A DNA stretch of 64,000 nucleotides from Flavobacterium lacisediminis (GCF_025909975.1 NZ_JAPCIO010000002.1:434001-498000); one strand, 5' to 3'. Positions 27,828 through 36,521 are shown, counted from the stretch's first letter. Numbers and translations: made by a program. The notes: generated by a model not told the origin, from the letters alone.

Positions 27828-28343
27828 ATGAGAATCTTTTTTCCTATCCTGATATTTTTTGTTTCTGTCTCGGTTTTTTCGCAAGTAAATGTATTTGATG
27901 TTGCTAGAAGAGGTACAGTAGCAGAAATGAAAATGATATTATCTAATAATCCAGAATTAATAGATGCTGTTTCGCCTCAAGGATTTACTCCTTTGATTTT
28001 AGCTTGTTACAACGGAAATGAATTGGTAGCTATTTATTTAGTAGAGAACAAAGCAAATTTAAATTTTAACAGCTCAAATGGGACCGCACTTATGGCAGCT
28101 GTTGTTAAAAATAACAAAAAAATAGCTTCATTATTATTAGAAGCTAAAGCTAATGCCAATTTGCAAGATGGAAATGGTTATACCGCATTGCATTATGCTA
28201 TTCAATTCAGAAATTATGAAATGATAACTCTTCTAATGCAATTTCAAGTAAACATACATATCAAAGATAATATGGAAATGTCTGTAGCAGATTATGCGAT
28301 AAAACTAAAAGACGAACAAATTCAACACTTATTAAAACTATAA
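27828..28343 (+). CDS. Exported ankyrin-repeat protein
   Basis: A 171-aa protein from ATG 27828; a start at 27798 would overlap the previous gene and put the signal peptide off the N-terminus. Signal peptide (about 1-20, ending VFSQ), then about four ankyrin repeats (GFTPLILACYNGNELVAIYL; GTALMAAVVKNNKKIASLLL; GYTALHYAIQFRNYEMITLL). Likely a periplasmic protein-binding module; similar ankyrin proteins accompany catalase or cytochrome genes in other bacteria. Confidence 0.85.
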   Translation: MRIFFPILIFFVSVSVFSQVNVFDVARRGTVAEMKMILSNNPELIDAVSPQGFTPLILACYNGNELVAIYLVENKANLNFNSSNGTALMAAVVKNNKKIASLLLEAKANANLQDGNGYTALHYAIQFRNYEMITLLMQFQVNIHIKDNMEMSVADYAIKLKDEQIQHLLKL

Positions 28344-28346
28344 ATT

Positions 28347-29114
28347 ATGAAAAAAATTACTTTTTTATTTTATTTTTTAGCCAATTTTTACATTGCAGCT
28401 CAAGGATATACAACCGGTACAATTACTTTAAATACAACTACTGGTGTAGCAATGACCGCTAAAATTGATGTGTCAACTAATGTTACATTGCGTTTAACTG
28501 GACCTTCGGATCGTTGGTTTGCATTAGGTTTTGGAGCAACTTCTATGACAGCTGGAACCGATGTAGTAGTTTGTCATGCTAATACAGCAACGTTGCCGTC
28601 ATTTGATCGTTATTTAACAGGTTTTTCAGCTCCAGTTTCTGATGGTTCTCAACATTGGACAATTACTTCTAATACTGTGAGTGGAACGGTTAGAACTATT
28701 ATTGCAACTAGAGCTTTGAATACTAGTGATACAAATGATTATACATTTTCATCTACACCAAATGCTATTAATTTAATTTGGGCATACGGAAGTACGGCTA
28801 ATAATTATTCTTTGACTTATCACGGAGGTAGAGGAGTTACATCTGCTAATTTTACATTGGGTTCAGACGATTTTTTATTAGCTCAATTTAAGATGTATCC
28901 TAATCCATCAAGTGAATTAATTACAGTTGAATTACCTGATGGCATTTCATCAGCAGTAGTTTCTATTTATGATTATTTAGGAAGAATTGTAATTAAAGAG
29001 AGCTTTGATGAAAGTAGTTTGAAAATAGTAACATCCAATTTACAAAAAGGAACGTATATAGTAAAAGTTGCTTCTGAAAATGGATTCGCAACAAAAATAT
29101 TAATCGTTGATTAA
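28347..29114 (+). CDS. DOMON-domain protein with T9SS sorting domain
   Basis: A 255-aa secreted protein. Signal peptide (about 1-19, ending YIAAQ), a DOMON-type beta-sandwich (about 20-170; DRWFALGFGATSMTAGTDVVV followed by WAYGSTANNYSLTYHGGRG), and a type A T9SS sorting domain (about 180-255; FKMYPNPSSELITVEL and LQKGTYIVKV). DOMON domains bind haem or sugars; the Met/His positions usual for haem ligation (Met near 66 and His in TYHGGRG) are present here, so haem binding is plausible. It would be exported to the surface by the T9SS. Confidence 0.82.
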   Translation: MKKITFLFYFLANFYIAAQGYTTGTITLNTTTGVAMTAKIDVSTNVTLRLTGPSDRWFALGFGATSMTAGTDVVVCHANTATLPSFDRYLTGFSAPVSDGSQHWTITSNTVSGTVRTIIATRALNTSDTNDYTFSSTPNAINLIWAYGSTANNYSLTYHGGRGVTSANFTLGSDDFLLAQFKMYPNPSSELITVELPDGISSAVVSIYDYLGRIVIKESFDESSLKIVTSNLQKGTYIVKVASENGFATKILIVD

Positions 29115-29124
29115 AACTAATTAT

Positions 29125-30003
29125 ATGAAAAAACTAATTTTCTTATCCTTGTTGTTTCCTTTTTTTGGACTTGCTCAAGATGATTTACTTAATGAAATTG
29201 ATTCAATTCCCCAAAATCAAAAAGTAGAATCAGCATTTAAATCGTTAAAAATTGTGAATTTAGAATCTACAAAATTGGCCGCTAAAGGCGATTTCTATTT
29301 TGTAGTAGCGCATCGTTTTGGATTTGTAAATAATGGTTTTGATGATTTTTTTGGTTTGGATAATGCCAATACACAATTAAAGTTTTTATACGGAGTAAAT
29401 GATTGGTTAACTGTTCATGTTTCGAGAAGTGGTTTTCAGGAAACCTATGATGCTGCGGCAAAGTACCGTTTGTTTTCTCAAGAGGAAAATAATTTTCCAG
29501 TAACTATTGTTGGATTTAACAGCATTGCAGTTAATACAGAATTAAAGGATGAAGACTATCCTAAACTAAAGTTTAAAAATCGATTGAGTTATGTAACTCA
29601 GCTTTTAATTTCTCGTAAATTTTCAGATAAGTTATCGTTAGAATTGGCACCTACTGTTTTTCATGAAAATACGTTACGTGATATTTTAGATGAAAACAAT
29701 ATGGTGATTTCTCCAAATCCTCAAGATAACACGCAATATGCAATAGGAATTGGAGGACGTTATAAATTAACCAAACGATGGTCGATTAATGTTGATTATG
29801 CGGCTCATCTAAACAGAGCAAATGAATCGATGTATAAAAATCCTTTATCAATTGGTTTTGATTTGGAAACAGGAGGTCATGTTTTTCAAATGCATTTCAC
29901 AAACGCAACCGCTATGCACGAAACAGGATATTTAGGTCAAACAATTGGAGATTGGGGTAAGGGTGAGTTTGGTTTTGGGTTTAATTTGGTAAGAGTATTT
30001 TAA
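29125..30003 (+). CDS. DUF5777 beta-barrel outer membrane protein
   Basis: A 292-aa outer membrane protein. ATG 29125 is chosen because it begins directly with the signal peptide KKLIFLSLLFPFFGLAQ; an upstream ATG at 29107 overlaps the DOMON gene. The mature protein is beta-rich and matches DUF5777 (LAAKGDFYFVVAHRFGFVNNG; ends HETGYLGQTIGDWGKGEFG). Genes for it commonly follow YceI/cytochrome/DOMON genes in flavobacteria, suggesting one membrane-spanning system. Confidence 0.82.
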   Translation: MKKLIFLSLLFPFFGLAQDDLLNEIDSIPQNQKVESAFKSLKIVNLESTKLAAKGDFYFVVAHRFGFVNNGFDDFFGLDNANTQLKFLYGVNDWLTVHVSRSGFQETYDAAAKYRLFSQEENNFPVTIVGFNSIAVNTELKDEDYPKLKFKNRLSYVTQLLISRKFSDKLSLELAPTVFHENTLRDILDENNMVISPNPQDNTQYAIGIGGRYKLTKRWSINVDYAAHLNRANESMYKNPLSIGFDLETGGHVFQMHFTNATAMHETGYLGQTIGDWGKGEFGFGFNLVRVF

Positions 30004-30006
30004 ATA

Positions 30007-30037
30007 AAATAAAGTCGAGCATTGCTCGACTTTATTT
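30007..30037. terminator. Bidirectional terminator
   Basis: 14-bp perfect stem AAATAAAGTCGAGC/GCTCGACTTTATTT with ATT loop, shared by the convergent DUF5777 and thioesterase genes; it overlaps the latter's stop codon. Confidence 0.88.
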
Positions 30038-30587
30038 ATTGTATTTTTTCAGAAAGCACTACATTAAAATTTTCTAAATTTTTTAATGCTTCTTCTGATT
30101 TATAATCAAAATTGTTTTCTAATTCTTTGTGTCTTTTTTTATTATTAATTCTATTTACGCCATCGTAAAATCGTCTGACTTCGTTCATGTTTGATAAAAT
30201 CAAACGCGGGACATTTGCATTATTTCCTTGTTCGTCTTTTGCGACCATGGTAAAATAGCTCGAATTACAATGTTTGATTATTCCTGTTCGAATGTCTTCA
30301 GAAGTAACGCGAATTCCAACAATCATAGACGTTTTTCCAACATAGTTAACAGAAGCTTTCAAAGTAACTAATTCGCCCACATCAACAGGATTCAAAAAAT
30401 CAACGGTATCAACAGAAGCCGTAACACAATAACAACCTGAGTATTTGGAAGCACATGCAAAAGCAATTTGGTCCATTAATTTTAATAAATAACCACCATG
30501 AATTTTTCCACTAAAATTAGAGTGGGATGGGAGCATTAGCTCAGATAGTGTAATTTTTGAAGCTTCAACGGTGTTGGCTGTTTCCAT
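30036..30587 (-). CDS. Acyl-CoA thioesterase (hotdog fold)
   Basis: A 183-aa cytoplasmic thioesterase that hydrolyses acyl-CoA. The hotdog domain shows MLPSHSNFSGKIHGGYLLKLMDQ, with the conserved HGG and Asp-Gln used in catalysis, followed by VDTVDFLNPVDVGE and VGKTSMIVGIRV. The last 50 residues are a charged helical tail. The gene is the 3' member of a leftward group with a small membrane protein and rmuC. Confidence 0.88.
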   Translation of the reverse strand: METANTVEASKITLSELMLPSHSNFSGKIHGGYLLKLMDQIAFACASKYSGCYCVTASVDTVDFLNPVDVGELVTLKASVNYVGKTSMIVGIRVTSEDIRTGIIKHCNSSYFTMVAKDEQGNNANVPRLILSNMNEVRRFYDGVNRINNKKRHKELENNFDYKSEEALKNLENFNVVLSEKIQ

Positions 30588-30595
30588 ATAGGGGA

Positions 30596-30946
30596 TTATT
30601 TTTCTATAGTAACCTTGGTAATAAAATAGCGTGTGTCACCCCACCAAAAGAATGTTTTGTAGCGTTCTTCATATTCTAAAGTTACTTTTTTACCTTGATT
30701 TTGTTTCAGTTCTTCAATGACAGTAGTTTCATTATCCATTATAGAAAATGCAAAAATTTGTGCTCCAGAAATACCTTGACTAAGTTCTCCTTCCCAGGTT
30801 TTTACTAAAAATCCTTTATGACTAATTTTAATTAATTCGCCAGACCGAACTCCTTCGCTATACGGAACATAGTAGATAAATGAAAAGTATCCAGCCGTAA
30901 TTAAACTTAAGGACAATACAATATAAAGAATGATTTTTCGTAACAT
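30596..30946 (-). CDS. Small membrane-anchored protein
   Basis: A 116-aa protein with one N-terminal membrane helix (about 5-27) and an outside domain with YYVPYSEGVRSGELIKISHKG and FFWWGDTRYFITKV. Members of this group in databases are often labelled with an enzyme name that the sequence does not support. Function unknown; 8 bp before the thioesterase gene and 11 bp after rmuC. Confidence 0.75.
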   Translation of the reverse strand: MLRKIILYIVLSLSLITAGYFSFIYYVPYSEGVRSGELIKISHKGFLVKTWEGELSQGISGAQIFAFSIMDNETTVIEELKQNQGKKVTLEYEERYKTFFWWGDTRYFITKVTIEK

Positions 30947-30957
30947 AATATTTGTTT

Positions 30958-32343
30958 TTATTCGTTAGTACTTTCTGTTAAAACGGTAGCATCTTCTTCA
31001 CCTGCTCTTTTTAAAACAGCTTCTGGAAGCGATTTTTTTGCCTTGGCGCCCATTTTCTTCAGTTTTTCAACACTGTTAACCAAATTTCCTTTTCCGTCAA
31101 CTAATTTATTCATGGCATTGCCGTATTCGATTTTGGCCTCATCCATTTTTTTTCCAATTTTAATCAAATCGCCAACAAAACCTTCAAATTTATCATATAA
31201 TGCGCCTGCTTGACGCGCAATTTCAATTGCATTTTCTTGTTGCTTTTGGTTCGTCCACATGCTATCAATCGTGCGTAATGTTGCCAAAAGGGTAGAAGGA
31301 GTTACAATCACAATATTCTTCTCGAAAGCTTTGTTGTACAAGCTTGTATCTTCATTCAAAGCTACTGCAAATGCAGACTCAATAGGAATGAACAACAACA
31401 CAAAATCAGGACTTTCCATGTGGTACAAATCATGATAATTTTTGCTACCCAATTGCTCTACATGACGATTTATCGAAACAATATGTTCTTTCAAATACTG
31501 ATTTTTCACATCCGAATCTTCTTCATTTATGTAACGCTCGTAAGCGGTTAGCGTTACTTTTGAATCGATAATCATTTTTTTGCCATCAGGAAGATTGATG
31601 ATAACATCAGGAAAAACACGATTGCCTTCTTCAGTAACGTGACTTTGTTGCACAAAATATTCTCTATCTTTCTCTAATCCTGATTTTTCTAATACGCGTT
31701 CTAACACCAATTCGCCCCAATTTCCTTGCATTTTACTATCACCTTTTAACGCTTTGGTTAAATTGATGGTTTCCTTGCTCATTTGTTCGTTCATTTCGCG
31801 AAGTCCCAAAATTTGTTGGCGCAAAGCTGCATGATAATCAATACTTTCTTTATGGGTGTCTTCTACTTTCTTTTCAAATAGTTGGATTTTGTCTTGTAGT
31901 GGCGACAAAATATTTTTCAAATTCTCCTTATTTTGCTCGGTGAATTTTACGGTTTTTTCTTCCAGAATTTTATTAGCTAAGTTTTCAAATTCTTTTGTGA
32001 ATTTCTCCTGAAGTTGTTCTACTTCTTGCTTTTGTTCTTTGTTTCGTTCTAATAAATTATCGAAATCATTTTCTTTTTTTGCCAAATGAATGGCTAACGA
32101 TTCTTTTTCTTTTTGAACGTTTTCTTTTTCGGATGAAAGTTGGGCAAACGATTTTTCTAATTGATTTCTTTCCGTTTGAAATTGAATTTTCAATTGTTCA
32201 ATTTGACCTAAAAGTCCGTTAATTCGTTCTTCTAAACCTGATTTTTCAGATTGTGATTTGGCAGAAAATACTATTTTTCCAATGAAAATTCCAATTCCTA
32301 AAGCAATAATAAATGCGGCAAGTACTAAAAGTGTTTGTGACAT
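30958..32343 (-). CDS. rmuC: DNA recombination protein RmuC
   Basis: A 461-aa membrane-anchored protein linked to suppression of inversions and DNA rearrangement. An N-terminal membrane helix (about 3-27) is followed by a long coiled coil (about 30-190) and the RmuC nuclease-like domain (about 200-430) with GNWGELVLERVLEKSGL, the PD-(D/E)xK-like segment IIDSKVTLTAYERY and the tail segment QQENAIEIARQAGALYDKF. Length is typical. Confidence 0.92.
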   Translation of the reverse strand: MSQTLLVLAAFIIALGIGIFIGKIVFSAKSQSEKSGLEERINGLLGQIEQLKIQFQTERNQLEKSFAQLSSEKENVQKEKESLAIHLAKKENDFDNLLERNKEQKQEVEQLQEKFTKEFENLANKILEEKTVKFTEQNKENLKNILSPLQDKIQLFEKKVEDTHKESIDYHAALRQQILGLREMNEQMSKETINLTKALKGDSKMQGNWGELVLERVLEKSGLEKDREYFVQQSHVTEEGNRVFPDVIINLPDGKKMIIDSKVTLTAYERYINEEDSDVKNQYLKEHIVSINRHVEQLGSKNYHDLYHMESPDFVLLFIPIESAFAVALNEDTSLYNKAFEKNIVIVTPSTLLATLRTIDSMWTNQKQQENAIEIARQAGALYDKFEGFVGDLIKIGKKMDEAKIEYGNAMNKLVDGKGNLVNSVEKLKKMGAKAKKSLPEAVLKRAGEEDATVLTESTNE

Positions 32344-32510
32344 GGTTGTTGATTTTATTTAACAATGTAAATGTAACAAAAAATAAAATTTGAAGCTATA
32401 TTAGTACTTAAAACTCTTCGAAATTTTATTGAAAATAAGTTCGTCGATGTAATGATTCGTTCGTCGAATGCTAATGATAATTATATGTTAAACATTTAAA
32501 AATCATTTAT

Positions 32511-32690
32511 TTGTGTTGAAATGTTTTGTACTTTTACTATGTGATTTTGATTAGTTATTGAATATATCGTTAGTTACATATCTAAAAAGAGATTCAGTCG
32601 TTTATTCCTCTCAAGTTATAGCAGATCAGAAAAACGTAATAAATCAAAATCGACACAGGGAGGTCTTAAACAAGGCCTCCTTATTTTTTG
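32511..32690 (+). ncRNA. Candidate orphan structured RNA with terminator
   Basis: The 401-bp gap between rmuC and the pseudouridine synthase gene holds no convincing ORF but a clear RNA-like layout. A 10-bp perfect stem (GATTTTGATT 32543-32552 with AATCAAAATC 32642-32651) is continued inside by TTATT/AATAA and CGTT/AACG pairs. Then follows a strong terminator (9-bp stem GGAGGTCTT/AAGGCCTCC 32659-32680, T-run). A weak promoter-like TACTTTTA (32529-32536) lies just upstream of the stem. No known RNA family was recognised; the SRP RNA tetraloop motif is missing. The rest of the gap (32344-32510) is AT-rich with nothing I can name. Confidence 0.55.
32659..32690 (+). terminator. Intrinsic terminator inside the rmuC/rluE-like gap
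   Basis: Stem GGAGGTCTT/AAGGCCTCC, loop AAAC, then TTATTTTTT. It lies 55 bp before the next gene start and cannot end any annotated plus-strand gene, so something non-coding must be transcribed upstream. Confidence 0.85.
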
Positions 32691-32744
32691 TATCACTCCA
32701 AGAGTTTTTACTATCTTCGTTGCCTCTTAAACGTAATTTTCTAA

Positions 32745-33311
32745 ATGCATCATCATTTTCTTATTCACAAGCCTTACGGTTATTTATCGCAGTTTATTTA
32801 CCAATTAAAACGCAAGAAAAAGTTGTTAGGAGAATTATATGATTTTCCCGAAAATACGATGGCAATTGGTCGTTTAGACGAAGATTCTGAAGGCTTACTT
32901 TTGCTAACTACAGACGGCATGATGAGTGAGATTGTGCGAAGCAAAAAAGTAGAAAAAGAATATTACGCTCAAGTCGATGGAATCATTACCGAAGAAGCCG
33001 TTGAACAATTAAGAAACGGAGTTGAAATTGGTTTACACGGTAAAAAATACAAAACCAAAAAGTGCAAAGCTTTCAAATTAGAATCTATTCCCAATTTAGG
33101 AGAGCGTGGTAAAAAGATTCGAGATGAACGTCACGGACCAACCTCTTGGGTTTCGATAACTTTGACCGAAGGAAAATTTCGTCAAGTACGAAAAATGACA
33201 TCGGCTGTTGGTTTTCCTACATTACGATTGGTTCGCGTGCGTGTAGGAAACATTCATTTGAATGACTTAAAAGCAGGTGAAGTTTTGGAAGTCAGTGGTT
33301 TTGATGTATAA
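32745..33311 (+). CDS. RluE/RsuA-family pseudouridine synthase
   Basis: A 188-aa enzyme that isomerises uridine to pseudouridine in rRNA. The catalytic Asp is in AIGRLDEDSEGLLLLTTDG (near residue 45); other family motifs are IHKPYGYLSQF at the start and KFRQVRKMTSAVGFPTLRLVRV near the end. There is no N-terminal S4 domain, and the length fits the RluE type (23S rRNA U2457 in E. coli), though the target here is unproven. Confidence 0.88.
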   Translation: MHHHFLIHKPYGYLSQFIYQLKRKKKLLGELYDFPENTMAIGRLDEDSEGLLLLTTDGMMSEIVRSKKVEKEYYAQVDGIITEEAVEQLRNGVEIGLHGKKYKTKKCKAFKLESIPNLGERGKKIRDERHGPTSWVSITLTEGKFRQVRKMTSAVGFPTLRLVRVRVGNIHLNDLKAGEVLEVSGFDV

Positions 33312-33312
33312 A

Positions 33313-34098
33313 TTATTTAATTTTGAACTTACCAATAGTAGCATCAAAAGTCAAATGTTCCGTATCAAATAAGGTATTAAAAATCCCAGTTTGAATTAAA
33401 TTACAAGGTTGGTCTTGTACAATTTGAGTTGGCGTAAACACAATCATTTCGTCTGTCATTTGAATCGCTAAATCGATATCATGCGTAGAGTAGAGAATGG
33501 TTTTGCCTGTTTCGTGTGTTAATTTTTGCAATAATTTCAACAAAGTAGCTTTGTGAACCAAATCTAAATGCGTTGTAGGTTCGTCTAAAATAATAATCGA
33601 AGTATCTTGCGCCAAAGCACGTGCAATTAGAGCAATTTGCAACTGACCATCGCTAATTTCATCGTGTTTTTTATGAACTAAATGTTGGATTTCGGTTAAC
33701 GAAATAGCTTCTTCAATTTTGATTGTATCTTCTTCGGATAAAGTACCTAACCAATTAGTATATGGCTGTCTTCCTAAAGAGATGATTTCGTAAACGGTTA
33801 AATTACTTGGAGGTAATTTTTCAGTTAACACGATGCTTAATTCTTGCGCTAAATCAAGTGGTTTATAACTTTGAAGTGGTTTGTGGAGTAATGTGACTTC
33901 GCCTTTTAGAGGTGGAATGATTCCTGTTAATGTTTTTAGTAATGTTGATTTTCCAATTCCGTTTTCACCAATTAAAGCGATTAATTTGCCTTTTTCTAAA
34001 TCAAGATTGATATTTTGAGCAATAGTAATCGTTTCCGATTTGGATTTGTAGCCAATCGAAAGGTTTGAGGTTTGTATAGTGAAATTTTGTTCGCTCAT
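33313..34098 (-). CDS. btuD: ABC importer ATPase (FecE/BtuD type)
   Basis: A 261-aa ATPase for uptake of cobalamin or an iron chelate. Walker A is GENGIGKST (near residue 43), Walker B IIILDEPTTHLD (near 168), H-loop YSTHDIDLAI. The ABC signature reads ISDGQ where LSGGQ is normal, so the first Gly is replaced by Asp. It lies 2 bp after the permease gene. Assignment to cobalamin rests on the divergent riboswitch-controlled receptor. Confidence 0.85.
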   Translation of the reverse strand: MSEQNFTIQTSNLSIGYKSKSETITIAQNINLDLEKGKLIALIGENGIGKSTLLKTLTGIIPPLKGEVTLLHKPLQSYKPLDLAQELSIVLTEKLPPSNLTVYEIISLGRQPYTNWLGTLSEEDTIKIEEAISLTEIQHLVHKKHDEISDGQLQIALIARALAQDTSIIILDEPTTHLDLVHKATLLKLLQKLTHETGKTILYSTHDIDLAIQMTDEMIVFTPTQIVQDQPCNLIQTGIFNTLFDTEHLTFDATIGKFKIK

Positions 34099-34100
34099 AA

Positions 34101-35126
34101 TTAAAATCGTCTCTTTCTAACTAACAACCAAATTACCACTGGCGCTCCAATTACTGAGGTTATCGCATTTATTGGTAATGTAATATCATTTCCTGGAACT
34201 TGAGCAATAGTATCACAACAAAGCATGACAATCGCGCCAAGTAAAAGCGTACTCCAAAACAACACAAAATGATTACTGGTTTGAAACAACAATTTTGCCA
34301 TGTGAGGAACTGCCAAACCGATAAAAGCAATCGGACCAGCAAAAGCGGTGATGCTTCCAGCTAAAATACTCGTTGCCATAATAATTAAAAAACGCGTTTT
34401 CTTATAGTTGATTCCGATACTTTGAGCGTATTTTTCTCCTAAAAGTAATGCGTTTAAAGGTTTGATTACCATAAAACTAATTCCTATTCCAATGAGTACA
34501 AAAAGCGATAAAAGCGAAATTTCATTCCAAGATAAATTCGAAATACGTCCCATCGACCAAAAAGTAAATTTCTGCAGTTTTTCAGCAGAAGTAAAATAAG
34601 ATAAAACCGAAACTATGGCACTAGTGAAACTTCCAAACATCAATCCTACAATCAAGATTGCCATTGTGTCTTTTAACTTTTGGGAAACCAATAAAACCGC
34701 CATCAAAACTAAAAAACTACCTAAACTTGAAGCTAAAACCAATCCATAATTCGATAAGAAGAAAGATGAAATGAATGTTGGTAAAAATCCAGTTCCTAAA
34801 ATAATGAAAGCAACTCCCAGACTTGCGCCTGAACTCAATCCTAAAACATAAGGTCCAGCCAATGGATTTCTGAACAAAGTTTGCATTAACAATCCGCTCA
34901 TCGAAAGTCCGATTCCTACTAAAATTGCGGTAATAGCTTTTGGAAAGCGGAAATTCCACAGAATTATTTCCCAACTTTCCTTACTCATTTTTTGCGATAA
35001 AAGTCCGTTAACCACTTCTTTTAAAGGAATAGAAACGGAACCTAAGCTAATATTTACCAAAAACAAAAACACCATTACTAAAAGTAAGATGATAAAAAGA
35101 AAGTTTTGTTTTTTGGTTAATGGCAT
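34101..35126 (-). CDS. btuC: FecCD-family ABC permease
   Basis: A 341-aa inner membrane permease with about ten helices. Family landmarks: LMQTLFRNPLAGPYVLGLSSGA, SLGSFLVLMAVLL, and AGPIAFIGLAVPHMAKLL. Together with the ATPase and the binding lipoprotein it makes a complete importer. Its start is 25 bp downstream of the binding-protein stop, in one leftward operon. The substrate (B12 preferred) is inferred from locus context. Confidence 0.88.
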   Translation of the reverse strand: MPLTKKQNFLFIILLLVMVFLFLVNISLGSVSIPLKEVVNGLLSQKMSKESWEIILWNFRFPKAITAILVGIGLSMSGLLMQTLFRNPLAGPYVLGLSSGASLGVAFIILGTGFLPTFISSFFLSNYGLVLASSLGSFLVLMAVLLVSQKLKDTMAILIVGLMFGSFTSAIVSVLSYFTSAEKLQKFTFWSMGRISNLSWNEISLLSLFVLIGIGISFMVIKPLNALLLGEKYAQSIGINYKKTRFLIIMATSILAGSITAFAGPIAFIGLAVPHMAKLLFQTSNHFVLFWSTLLLGAIVMLCCDTIAQVPGNDITLPINAITSVIGAPVVIWLLVRKRRF

Positions 35127-35151
35127 GCGTTGAATTTTTGGCTAAATTACG

Positions 35152-36282
35152 TTATTTTAATTTCTCAAAAAAGAACAACTCATAATCAGGCAACACTTCA
35201 GGATGTAAAATCTTTACAATATCTTTCAAAACCAAATCTGGTCGATTTTGCGCTAATTCGTAATAAATTACGCCACCTGTTTTGCCTTTTTTGGTGCTAA
35301 ATGAGTAAACGTTTTTGTTTGCAACCGCTTTGAAGTGAATGTAATTTGGATTATTATCTAAAATTTGTTGAATTGAACCAAATTGCCCTGGACCAATCCA
35401 AAAATCAGCATCTTTGGCTTTGTCTAAAACACTTTCGAACGATAAAGCTAAACTTCCCGTTCCTTTGGAATCTTTCCATAGATAATTTCCGTTGGCTTCT
35501 TTTAAGAAATAGGCAGCCCAACTATCGCCTTGGGGTAAAAACCATTGATCTTCGTAGATGGCACCTGCAAAAATAGTCGGTTGTTTTTTTGCGTTTTTAG
35601 CCAAAGTTAGCACCGAATTGTATTCTTTCTCTATCGAATTGAAAATCTCGGTTGCTTTTTCGTCTAAATCGTACAAAGCGCCAAAGAACTTAATCCATTC
35701 CGCTTTTCCTAAAGGTGTTTTTTCTGTCCAATCTCCGTTAAAGATGATTTTCTGACCGTTTTTTTCTAAGCTTTTATAGGTTTTCAAATCGCCATCCACA
35801 CTAAATCCTACGATTACATCAGGTTGAATGTCCAAAATAACTTCGGTATTTAATCCTTGATTGGAACCTAAATCTCTCACTTTTCCAGCATCAATTAACG
35901 CTCTTGTTTTTTCAGAAGAAATATATTGTGTGGTTGGAAAACCAATTAAAGTATTTTCTACGCCTAATGATTCTAATGCAGGAATATGCGTGGTTGAGGT
36001 TACAATTACTTTTTTAATTGGAACTTCAATCGAAGTAAATTGTTGTAAACTATCTGGAATTTGAACGCCTTTTTTATGAAGTATGTAAGTGTAATCATTT
36101 TTAGCTTCAGGATACGCATTCGAAACTTTTACAACCGAAAAACCATCATATTTTTCAATAGAAAATCCTTCCGCATGTTGAATGCTATTTTGTGCAGAAG
36201 TATTCAGATTTGCAGTACTTTCCGATTCTTTACATTGGATAAATCCCAAAAATAAAACGACTAACAAGAAATAATGGCGCAT
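35152..36282 (-). CDS. btuF: Substrate-binding lipoprotein (BtuF/FecB type)
   Basis: A 376-aa lipoprotein (lipobox GFIQC, Cys17) that binds the ligand in the periplasm and delivers it to the permease. Periplasmic-binding fold type III: VIVTSTTHIPALESLGVENTLIG, then ILDIQPDVIVGFSVDG and KDADFWIGPGQFGSIQQIL. It is first in the leftward operon and divergent from the riboswitch and receptor at 36.5-38.8 kb; a small ORF lies between. Confidence 0.86.
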   Translation of the reverse strand: MRHYFLLVVLFLGFIQCKESESTANLNTSAQNSIQHAEGFSIEKYDGFSVVKVSNAYPEAKNDYTYILHKKGVQIPDSLQQFTSIEVPIKKVIVTSTTHIPALESLGVENTLIGFPTTQYISSEKTRALIDAGKVRDLGSNQGLNTEVILDIQPDVIVGFSVDGDLKTYKSLEKNGQKIIFNGDWTEKTPLGKAEWIKFFGALYDLDEKATEIFNSIEKEYNSVLTLAKNAKKQPTIFAGAIYEDQWFLPQGDSWAAYFLKEANGNYLWKDSKGTGSLALSFESVLDKAKDADFWIGPGQFGSIQQILDNNPNYIHFKAVANKNVYSFSTKKGKTGGVIYYELAQNRPDLVLKDIVKILHPEVLPDYELFFFEKLK

Positions 36283-36368
36283 GAAAATGTTTTTTGCAAA
36301 AGTAGTACTTTACATTCAAAAACAGATTATATGTAACAAATGATGCCAAACGATTTATCAAAAACCAC

Positions 36369-36376
36369 TAAATTTG
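36369..36376 (+). promoter_or_regulatory. Promoter -7 box before the 35-aa gene
   Basis: TAAATTTG matches TAnnTTTG and ends 12 bp before the start codon at 36389, so the transcript would be nearly leaderless. Confidence 0.5.
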
Positions 36377-36388
36377 TCATAAAAAAAC

Positions 36389-36496
36389 ATGAGAACAGAT
36401 TCAAACGCTTTCCTTTATGCAGTAGCAACTATTATTTTAGCACATTTTGTTATTGGCTTTATTTGGTTGTGGCGTAAGATGAATAAGAAGAAGTAG
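36389..36496 (+). CDS. 35-aa single-pass membrane peptide
   Basis: A small ORF of 35 codons: polar start MRTDSNAF, one hydrophobic helix (about residues 9-27, with IGFIWLW) and a basic end RKMNKKK. This positive-inside layout and a good promoter box 12 bp upstream suggest a real small membrane protein, of the kind that fills small subunits in respiratory or cytochrome assembly complexes. No family named. Confidence 0.5.
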   Translation: MRTDSNAFLYAVATIILAHFVIGFIWLWRKMNKKK

Positions 36497-36521
36497 TTTT
36501 TTGAAAGATGTTTAGTAAATA

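Noticed and set aside
32511..32690. SRP (4.5S) RNA as identity of the orphan RNA
   Set aside because: The conserved GGAA tetraloop and its flanking AGCAG/CAGG pairing are not there in proper order.
32558..32842. A 94-codon frame on the plus strand before the pseudouridine synthase
   Set aside because: It needs a TTG start, runs through a strong terminator and overlaps the real gene in another frame.
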